From contig DATAVE010000169.1 of assembly GCA_036267875.1 (NCBI GenBank), forward strand, positions 1 to 9,273: 9,273 bases of DNA. The letters are read 5' to 3'. Source of the DNA: DASZTV01 sp036267875. GTDB taxonomy: Bacteria; Actinomycetota; Actinomycetes; JAFAQI01. The translations under genes were made by a program, and so were the position numbers. Below are positions 1 through 6,365 of the stretch, piece by piece (the stretch's first letter is position 1; every line of letters begins with the position of its first letter). The notes under the pieces were generated by a model. It saw only the letters and a list, made by a program, of their open reading frames with translations, did not search any database and was not told the origin of the DNA.

Positions 1-2
1 AC

Positions 3-878
3 ATGGAGATAGGTATGACGCTGCCCTCGATGGTGTCGGGGCTGGACCGCGACACCATCCTCGAATGGTGTCGACGCATCGATGACGGACCGTTCTCCAC
101 GCTGGCGGTCGGCGAGCGGATGGCGTACCCGAACGTCGAGATGTTCACCACCCTCGCCGCGGCCGCCGCCGTGACGGAACGGGTCGCGTTGATGACGACG
201 ATCGTCGTGCTTCCTGCGCACCCCGCAGTCGAGGTCGCGAAGATGGCGGCGACGATCGACGTCATCTCAGCCGGGCGGCTCCGGCTCGGCGTCGGCATCG
301 GCGGCCGGGACGAGGACTTCCGCGCTCTCGAGCGGTCGGATGCAAAGCGGCACCAGGTCCTCGACGATCAGATCGCGACCATGAAACGAGTCTGGGCGGG
401 CGAGACGCCAATGGAAGGCATCAACCCGGTCGGGCCTGCTCCAGTCCAGGTTGGTGGGCCCCCGCTCTATTCAGGTGCACTCGGTCCGAAGGCAACCGCC
501 CGCGCCGCGCAGTGGGCGGAAGGTGTGGCCGGTTTCCTGCTGGACCCGATCAGCCAGGACCACGAGTCGACGTTCCGGACCGTCGAGGCTGCCTGGGAGA
601 CGGCAGGTCGCCGCGAGCGTCCGCGCCACGTCACCAGCTTCTGGTACGCCCTGTCCGATGAAAGCCCGGCGCAGCTCAACGCCTATGCCCGCCGCTATCT
701 GGGGATCTTCGGCGAGGAGTTCGGCGGGGCGATGGCCGATGCATGTACGGCGTGCTCCGCCGCCGTGGTGACCGACGCGATCACGCGGCTCGAGGAGGCC
801 GGCTGCGACGAGCTGATCCTCGTCCCGACGTCGGCCGACCTGACCGAGCTGGACCGGCTGATCGATCTGATCACCTAG
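3..878 (+). CDS. LLM-class flavin/F420-dependent oxidoreductase
   Basis: A 291-residue protein of the bacterial luciferase-like monooxygenase superfamily, cytoplasmic TIM-barrel enzymes that use reduced FMN or coenzyme F420. Seen in the sequence: an N-terminal first strand (MEIGMTLPS), a segment around residues 57-75 (TERVALMTTIVVLP) and the conserved LGVGIGG loop at residues 95-101 followed by an acidic DEDF, all typical of the family. The length is normal, so the gene looks complete. The ATG at position 3 fits the usual family start (M-x-I-G); a second in-frame ATG lies four codons later, and only two bases are visible upstream, so a longer form cannot be excluded. The substrate cannot be told, and FMN versus F420 is not decided by what I can see. 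It is separated from the glycogen operon by 145 bp and a repeat array, so a link to glucan metabolism is not supported. Confidence 0.88.
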   Translation: MEIGMTLPSMVSGLDRDTILEWCRRIDDGPFSTLAVGERMAYPNVEMFTTLAAAAAVTERVALMTTIVVLPAHPAVEVAKMAATIDVISAGRLRLGVGIGGRDEDFRALERSDAKRHQVLDDQIATMKRVWAGETPMEGINPVGPAPVQVGGPPLYSGALGPKATARAAQWAEGVAGFLLDPISQDHESTFRTVEAAWETAGRRERPRHVTSFWYALSDESPAQLNAYARRYLGIFGEEFGGAMADACTACSAAVVTDAITRLEEAGCDELILVPTSADLTELDRLIDLIT

Positions 879-885
879 GCCCTGC

Positions 886-965
886 GATTCAGGACCCTGT
901 CGATTCAGGACCCTGTCGATTCAGGACCCTGTTGATTCAGGACCATGCCGATTCAGGACTATGCC
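886..965 (+). repeat. Five tandem copies of a 16 bp dyad-containing unit
   Basis: Five head-to-tail copies of GATTCAGGACCCTGTC at 886-901, 902-917, 918-933, 934-949 and 950-965. Copies 1 and 2 are identical, and copy 3 differs only at its last base. Copies 4 and 5 share C12A and T15C, and copy 5 also has C11T, so divergence increases toward glgE. The core CAGG-AC-CCTG is an inverted repeat with a 2-base centre; it is perfect in copies 1-3 and broken in 4-5. A degenerate half copy seems to start at the stop codon of the preceding gene (877-885). The period is not a multiple of 3 and the array lies outside any credible gene. It could be a multi-site operator for the glgE operon or simply a minisatellite; the sequence alone does not decide. 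Confidence 0.93.
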
Positions 966-966
966 G

Positions 967-995
967 TTCACATCGGCGTCACTTGGACTTATCGC
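967..995 (+). promoter_or_regulatory. Weak candidate promoter for the glgE operon
   Basis: TTCACA at 967-972 matches five of six bases of the TTGACA -35 consensus. After a 17-base spacer, TATCGC at 990-995 matches only the first half of a -10 hexamer and lacks its conserved final T. It sits directly downstream of the 16 bp repeat array and would give a leader of about 20 bases before the glgE start. An alternative pair inside the repeats is TTGATT (932-937) with GACTAT (957-962), which has a long 19-base spacer. Actinobacterial promoters are often poorly conserved, so both are weak guesses. Confidence 0.2.
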
Positions 996-1023
996 GGGCC
1001 TGGTGGGGTAGGTCCCGATCACA

Positions 1024-3051
1024 GTGAAGATCAGCCCGGCCAAGCAGGCCCCGCCGCGCCCGGTGGTGGAGGACGTCCGCCCCCGGGTCGATGACGGCCG
1101 CTATGACGCCAAAGCGACGGTCGGTGCGCCGGTTGATGTCTACGCCGATGCGTTCGTCGATGGGCACGACCAACTGCGGGTCGACGTGCTCTACCGCCGG
1201 GAAGGTGAGCGCGCCTGGCGGCAACTGACGATGACACCCCTGGTCGATGACCGCTGGCATGGCTCGTTCCAGCTCGATCAGGTCGGGCGTTACCTCTTCC
1301 AGGTCCGCGCCAGGGTCGACGCATTCGGCACCTGGCTGCGTGATCTGCGTGCCCGCGCCGCGGCCGGTCAGAACCTCAGCGGCGAGCTGGAAGCAGGGGC
1401 AAAGCTCGCAGAACAGGCCGCCGACCGGGCGAGCGCCGGCCACGCCAAGCAGCTGCTTGCCCTCGCGAGCCGCGTGCGCACCGGCGCAATCCCAGGTGCG
1501 GTCGACGCCGAGTTCGACGAGCTCGGCGCTCTCGTTGCCCGCTACAGCGCCGACGCCGCCGCGCTCTCACCCGCGTACGGGCTGTGGGTCGATCGCGACC
1601 GCGCCCGGTTCAGCACCTGGTACGAGTTGTTCCCCCGCTCCGCGGCCGCCGAGCCCGGGCGACACGGCACATTCCTGGACGTCATCGACCGGCTCGACTA
1701 CGTCCGAGAGCTCGGCGCCGACGTCCTCTATCTGCCGCCGATCCACCCGATCGGGGCCACCAAGCGCAAGGGTCGCGACGGCGCGGTCACCGCCGAGTCC
1801 GACGACGTCGGAAGTCCCTGGGCTATCGGTGGACAGAGCGCAATCGGCGCAGCCGAAGGCGGCCACACTGCGCTGCACCCGGACCTCGGCACGATGGATG
1901 AGTTCTCGAAGCTCCTCGGTGCTGCCCAGGACGCGGGCATCGAGATCGCCCTCGACCTCGCCTTCCAATGCTCGCCAGACCACCCGTGGGTGACCGAGCA
2001 CCCGGAGTGGTTCAAGCACCGTCCCGATGGCACGATCCGCTACGCCGAGAACCCACCTAAGAAGTACGAGGACATCTACCCGCTCGACTTCGACTCCGCG
2101 GCGTGGCGTGAACTGTGGCAGGCGCTGCACGGCGTCGTCGAGTTCTGGATCAGCCAGGGAATCTCGATCTTTCGGGTCGACAATCCGCACACCAAGGCGT
2201 TCCCATTCTGGGAGTGGCTGATCCCGACGGTGCACGAGACGCATCCCGAGGTGCTGTTCCTCGCGGAGGCGTTCGCCCGACCGAAGGTGATGAAGCGCCT
2301 CGCGAAGCTCGGGTTCTCTCAGTCCTACACGTACTTCACCTGGCGCACCGCGAAGTGGGAGCTCGAGCAATACCTCACCGAGCTAACGCGCAGCGAGACG
2401 GCCGACTACTTCCGGCCCAACTTTTGGCCGAACACCCCGGACATCCTCACCGAGCAGCTGCAACGCGGCGATCGCCGTACCTTCGCGATGCGCGCGGTGC
2501 TGGCAGGGACGCTCGCGGCCAACTACGGGATCTACGGGCCGTCCTACGAGCTGGCTGAGCGCGCGCCTCGACACGAAGGCTCCGAGGAGTACCTCCACGG
2601 CGAGAAGTACGAGCTGCGCCACTACGACCTCGACGCCCCGACCAGCCTCGCACCGTTTCTATCGACGCTGAACCGGATCCGCCACGAGCAGCTCGCCCTG
2701 CAGCACGACCGGACACTGCAGTTCCACGCGACGGACAGCGACCTGTTGATCGCCTATTCGAAGACCACGCCGGCCGGCCTGGAAGCGGCAGGCACGCTCG
2801 CCGGTGCGCCGGTCCTGGTGATCGTCAACCTCGACGACCGATACCGTCAGTCGGCCTGGGTCGACCTCGATCTCGCGGCGCTCGGGATTGCCGACGGGGC
2901 GGCGTACGACGTCCACGACCTGCTCACCGGGTCGCGCTATCGATGGAACGGCCATCGCAGCTTTGTGATCCTCGATCCGAACGTCACGCCGGCACACATC
3001 TTCCGCATCGAGCCCGCCCTCGAGCCGGCTGTCGAGGCGGTGACCCCATGA
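1024..3051 (+). CDS. glgE: GlgE, alpha-1,4-glucan:maltose-1-phosphate maltosyltransferase
   Basis: Transfers maltosyl units from alpha-maltose 1-phosphate to the non-reducing end of alpha-1,4-glucans, releasing phosphate (GH13 subfamily 3, cytoplasmic). At 675 residues the length is typical. Domain order: N-terminal beta domain (about 13-105), a helical insert (about 105-180), the catalytic barrel from about 195 (TWYELFPRS at 198-206), then a C-terminal beta domain. The GlgE signature QCSPDHPW is at 315-322 in place of the usual Asn-His, and NPPKK at 343-347. The catalytic set is nucleophile Asp386 (in RVDNPHTK), acid/base Glu415 (in LAEAF) and Asp473 (in NTPDI); the 29-residue Asp-Glu spacing matches the Streptomyces enzyme as I recall it. 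The GTG at 1024 is the earliest possible start because an in-frame TAG lies at 1009-1011; a weak purine-rich stretch (1005-1012) precedes it. GTG codons at 1063 and 1066 are less likely alternatives. It is the first gene of the operon and overlaps the next by 4 bases. Confidence 0.97.
   Translation: MKISPAKQAPPRPVVEDVRPRVDDGRYDAKATVGAPVDVYADAFVDGHDQLRVDVLYRREGERAWRQLTMTPLVDDRWHGSFQLDQVGRYLFQVRARVDAFGTWLRDLRARAAAGQNLSGELEAGAKLAEQAADRASAGHAKQLLALASRVRTGAIPGAVDAEFDELGALVARYSADAAALSPAYGLWVDRDRARFSTWYELFPRSAAAEPGRHGTFLDVIDRLDYVRELGADVLYLPPIHPIGATKRKGRDGAVTAESDDVGSPWAIGGQSAIGAAEGGHTALHPDLGTMDEFSKLLGAAQDAGIEIALDLAFQCSPDHPWVTEHPEWFKHRPDGTIRYAENPPKKYEDIYPLDFDSAAWRELWQALHGVVEFWISQGISIFRVDNPHTKAFPFWEWLIPTVHETHPEVLFLAEAFARPKVMKRLAKLGFSQSYTYFTWRTAKWELEQYLTELTRSETADYFRPNFWPNTPDILTEQLQRGDRRTFAMRAVLAGTLAANYGIYGPSYELAERAPRHEGSEEYLHGEKYELRHYDLDAPTSLAPFLSTLNRIRHEQLALQHDRTLQFHATDSDLLIAYSKTTPAGLEAAGTLAGAPVLVIVNLDDRYRQSAWVDLDLAALGIADGAAYDVHDLLTGSRYRWNGHRSFVILDPNVTPAHIFRIEPALEPAVEAVTP
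3034..3040 (+). promoter_or_regulatory. Ribosome binding site of treS-mak
   Basis: GAGGCGG, inside the 3' end of glgE, lies 7 bases before the ATG at 3048. It supports that start over an in-frame ATG at 2943, deep inside glgE, which would add 35 residues with no family likeness. Confidence 0.6.
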
Positions 3052-6000
3052 CCACAGCGCCGCTGATCGCGGCTGATCCCGAGACCGCAACTTGGTACAA
3101 GGATGCCGTCATCTACCAGGCGCACGTGCGCGCCTTCGCGGACAGCGACGGCGACGGAATCGGTGACTTCAAGGGCCTGCTCGGCAAGCTCGACTACCTG
3201 CAGGAGCTCGGCGTCACCGCACTCTGGCTGCTCCCCTTCTACCCATCACCGCTGCGCGACGACGGGTACGACATCTCCGACTACCGCAAGGTGCACGAGT
3301 CCTACGGGACCCTCCGCGACTTCAAGGCCGTGCTCCGCGGCGCCCACTCCCGCGGCATGCGGGTCATCACCGAGCTCGTCCTCGCGCACACCTCGGACGA
3401 GCACCCGTGGTTCAAGCGGGCCCGGATGGCGCCGGCCGGGAGCATGTATCGCGACTTCTACACGTGGAGCGACACCCCGGACAAATACGCCGACGCCCGC
3501 ATCATCTTCCAGGACTTCGAGACGTCGAACTGGGCGTTCGACTCGGTCGCGAAGGCCTACTACTGGCACCGCTTCTACTCCCACCAGCCGGCGCTCAACT
3601 ACGACAGCCCGCATGTCCGGCAGGCGATGTTCGATGTCGTCGACTATTGGCTCGAAATGGGCGTCGACGGGCTTCGGCTCGATGCTGTGCCCTACCTCTA
3701 CAGCCGCGAGGGCACGACCTGCGAGAACCTGCCCGAGACCTACGCCTTCCTGACCGACCTCCGCCGCCACATCGACTCGCGATTCGGTGACCGGATGCTG
3801 CTCGCCGAGGCAAACCAGTGGCCCGAGGACGCGGTGAAGTACCTCGGCGGCGGTGAGGCCTGCCAGATGGCGTTCCACTTCCCGCTGATGCCGCGAATGT
3901 TCATGGCCGCCCGTCAGGAAGATCGCTTTCCGATCGTCGACATCCTCAACGAGACCCCGGCGATCCCGGAGAACTGCCAGTGGGGATTGTTCCTGCGCAA
4001 CCACGACGAGCTGACCCTCGAGATGGTCACCGACGACGAGCGCGACTACATGTACAAGGTCTACGCCGAGGATCCGCAGGCCCGGGTGAACGTCGGCATC
4101 CGCCGCCGCCTGGCGCCACTGCTCGGCAACGACCGTCGGCTGATCGAGATGATGAACGGGCTGCTGTTCTCGCTGCCGGGAGCCCCCATCGTCTACTACG
4201 GCGACGAGATCGGGATGGGCGACAACATCTATCTCGGGGACCGCAACGCCGTGCGTACGCCGATGCAGTGGGACGCCGACCGCAACGCCGGATTCTCCGC
4301 CGCCAACCCGCAGCGGCTCTACCTGCCGGTCATCATCGATCCCGAGTACCACGCACAGGCGGTCAACGTCTCCGCCCAGGAACAGAACGCCAACTCGCTG
4401 CTGTGGTGGATGCGGCGGCTGATCGCGCTGCGCAACCGCTATCAGGCCTTCGCCCGCGGCGAGCTCGTCATGCTCTATCCCGAGAACCGCAAGGTGCTCG
4501 CGTTCCTGCGCACGTTCGGCGACGAAACCGTGCTCGTGGTCGTGAACCTCTCGCGGTTCACGCAGGCGGCCGAGCTCGACCTCGCGGACTACCGCGGGGC
4601 GATCCCGACAGAGCTCTTCGGGAGCACCGAGTTCCCTGAGGTCGGCGACCTGCCGTACTTCATCACCCTCGGCGGGCACGGCTTCTACTGGTTCTCGCTG
4701 CAGCGGCGCACCGCGGCAGAGCCACGCCGCGACCCGATCACCGTCACCGGTCCCTGGACCGACGCGGTGCGCGGCAACGGTCGCGCACCGCTCAACCGAG
4801 TGCTTCCGGCCTACCTCGCCTCTCGGCGTTGGTTCCGGGACAAGTCACGCCGGATCCGGTCGACGTCGATCGCCGACGTCATCGAGATCCCGCCCGCGAG
4901 CGGCATGGGCGGTGTGTCCCCCGGCCGCCTCGTCATCGTCGACGTCCAGCTCGACCAGGGGCTGCCCGAGCGCTACGTCCTGACGATCGGTCACGCCCTC
5001 GACGAGGAAGCCTCGGAGATCTGCAAGTGGCGGCCGGACAGCGTGATGTGCGACATCCACTCCGCCGACGGCGAGGGCGTGCTGTACGACGCCCTCACGG
5101 CCGCGCCGTTCACGAAGGCGCTCGTCGAGCTGATGGGTCGTCGCCGCCAGCTTTCCGGTACCAACGGCCGGCTGGAGCCGATGCCGACGCGCGCGTTCCG
5201 TCGGATGCGTGACGGGATCACCCTCGACACCCCGGCCGTCCCGATCTCGACCGAGCAGAGCAACACCTCGGTCGTCGTTGGCAACCAGCTCGTGGTGAAG
5301 GTGATCCGGCGCGTCGAGGAAGGCATCAACCCCGATGTCGAGGTCAGTGGATTCCTCACCGACGTCGCACACTTCGATCACGCGCCCAGGCTCGGCGGTT
5401 CGATCAACTACGCCACCGACGACGACTCCGCTGCTGCGATCGTCGTGGCGCAGGAGTACGTCGCGAACGAAGGTGACGGCTGGAGCTACGTCCTCGACGC
5501 GTTGAGCCGAGTCCTCGGCGAGGTCATCACCCACCCGTCACAGGACGAACTGCGGATCGCGGCCTCCGCCGATCCGCTAGCCGCGGCCGAGTCGACGCCG
5601 GCCCGCGACCACCCGCTGGTGGGGCCGCACCTGCACTGGGCCGAGGTGCTCGGCCGGCGTACCGGCGAGCTTCATCTCGCTCTCGCGGGCGACGCGGGCG
5701 ACGAGGCGTTCGCGCCGGAGCCGTTCACCGCGGTCGATCGTCGGTCGCTGCACCACGGCACGAAGAGCCTGCTCCGCCGCTCGCTGCGCGCCGTGCGCTC
5801 GATGGGCGAGCCCAGCGAATGCGTGCGCGAGTTGCTCGGCCGCGAGTCGGAGATCCTTTCTCGACTCGAAGCCGCGATGCGGCTGCCGATCAGCGCCCGC
5901 AAGATCCGCTGTCACGGCGACTACCACCTGGGTCAGGTGCTGTGGACCGGCAAGGACTTCATGCTTATCGACTTCGAGGGCGAGCCGGCGCGACCACTGT

Positions 6001-6365
6001 CAGCCCGTCGAATGAAGCGCCCGCCGCTGGGCGACGTTGCCGGAATGGTCCGGTCCTTCCACTACGTCTCCCGGGTCGCTGGTGACCGGCTCTCGCGCGA
6101 CCTGACGCTTGCCGACGAACGGGCGCTGCTCGACCCGCTCACCACGCTTTGGTACCGCTCGATCACCGGCGCCTTTCTTCGCTCCTATCTCGCCACGGCC
6201 GGGACAGGTGGCTTCCTGCCGACCTCGCGAGATGAGCTCGGTGCCCTGCTCGACTTCCTGCTGCTCGAGAAGGCGATCTACGAGCTCGGGTACGAAGCCG
6301 ACAACCGGCCGACTTGGGTGGACATCCCTGCCCGCGGCGTCCTGGACCTGCTTGGCCCGGCATGA
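3048..6365 (+). CDS. treS: TreS-Mak fusion: trehalose synthase / maltokinase
   Basis: A 1105-residue bifunctional enzyme. The N-terminal GH13 domain (about 16-551, WYKDAVIYQ to HGFYWFSL) interconverts trehalose and maltose; the C-terminal domain (about 583-1105) phosphorylates maltose with ATP to maltose 1-phosphate, the GlgE substrate. TreS catalytic residues: Asp212 (GLRLDAVPY), Glu254 (LAEANQW), Asp320 (RNHDEL). The metal loop Asp32-x-Asp34-x-Asp36-x-Ile38-x-Asp40 is intact. Oddly, conserved region I reads ELVLAH (Glu109, Ala113) where DxVxNH is usual, and Ala182 and Ser219 replace an expected Asp and Glu. Maltokinase motifs: cap start RRWFRDKSR (593-601), Lys751 in LVVKVIRR, GINPDVE (759-765), catalytic Asp958 in HGDYHLGQ and metal Asp975 in DFEGEP. 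The linker is about 552-582. The start overlaps the glgE stop (ATGA, 3048-3051). Fusions of this kind are known; in mycobacteria and streptomycetes the two enzymes are separate. Confidence 0.96.
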   Translation: MTTAPLIAADPETATWYKDAVIYQAHVRAFADSDGDGIGDFKGLLGKLDYLQELGVTALWLLPFYPSPLRDDGYDISDYRKVHESYGTLRDFKAVLRGAHSRGMRVITELVLAHTSDEHPWFKRARMAPAGSMYRDFYTWSDTPDKYADARIIFQDFETSNWAFDSVAKAYYWHRFYSHQPALNYDSPHVRQAMFDVVDYWLEMGVDGLRLDAVPYLYSREGTTCENLPETYAFLTDLRRHIDSRFGDRMLLAEANQWPEDAVKYLGGGEACQMAFHFPLMPRMFMAARQEDRFPIVDILNETPAIPENCQWGLFLRNHDELTLEMVTDDERDYMYKVYAEDPQARVNVGIRRRLAPLLGNDRRLIEMMNGLLFSLPGAPIVYYGDEIGMGDNIYLGDRNAVRTPMQWDADRNAGFSAANPQRLYLPVIIDPEYHAQAVNVSAQEQNANSLLWWMRRLIALRNRYQAFARGELVMLYPENRKVLAFLRTFGDETVLVVVNLSRFTQAAELDLADYRGAIPTELFGSTEFPEVGDLPYFITLGGHGFYWFSLQRRTAAEPRRDPITVTGPWTDAVRGNGRAPLNRVLPAYLASRRWFRDKSRRIRSTSIADVIEIPPASGMGGVSPGRLVIVDVQLDQGLPERYVLTIGHALDEEASEICKWRPDSVMCDIHSADGEGVLYDALTAAPFTKALVELMGRRRQLSGTNGRLEPMPTRAFRRMRDGITLDTPAVPISTEQSNTSVVVGNQLVVKVIRRVEEGINPDVEVSGFLTDVAHFDHAPRLGGSINYATDDDSAAAIVVAQEYVANEGDGWSYVLDALSRVLGEVITHPSQDELRIAASADPLAAAESTPARDHPLVGPHLHWAEVLGRRTGELHLALAGDAGDEAFAPEPFTAVDRRSLHHGTKSLLRRSLRAVRSMGEPSECVRELLGRESEILSRLEAAMRLPISARKIRCHGDYHLGQVLWTGKDFMLIDFEGEPARPLSARRMKRPPLGDVAGMVRSFHYVSRVAGDRLSRDLTLADERALLDPLTTLWYRSITGAFLRSYLATAGTGGFLPTSRDELGALLDFLLLEKAIYELGYEADNRPTWVDIPARGVLDLLGPA

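Noticed and set aside
861..905. Rho-independent terminator after the oxidoreductase
   Set aside because: There is no long GC stem followed by a T run; only the 4-base arms of the repeat dyad are present, too short for a convincing terminator.
886..965. CRISPR array
   Set aside because: The units are only 16 bp, directly adjacent, and have no unique spacers; no cas genes are present in the window.
743..1027. 94-codon + strand frame that reads through the 16 bp repeats as a repetitive peptide
   Set aside because: It starts inside the oxidoreductase gene in another frame. The repetitive peptide is simply the DNA repeat read through, and the 16 bp period would shift frame with each unit.
1951..1986. 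Missing Asn-His in GH13 region I of GlgE (Gln315-Cys316) as a sign of inactivation
   Set aside because: QCSPDHPW is the normal signature of the GlgE subfamily and all three catalytic residues are present.
1567..2370. 267-codon open frame on the - strand opposite glgE
   Set aside because: It is antisense to the catalytic barrel of GlgE and has no family likeness.
3246..4679. 477-codon open frame on the - strand opposite treS
   Set aside because: It lies wholly antisense to an unambiguous TreS domain, has no recognisable motif and shows the Val/Glu/Arg/Asp-rich makeup expected of a shadow frame in GC-rich DNA.
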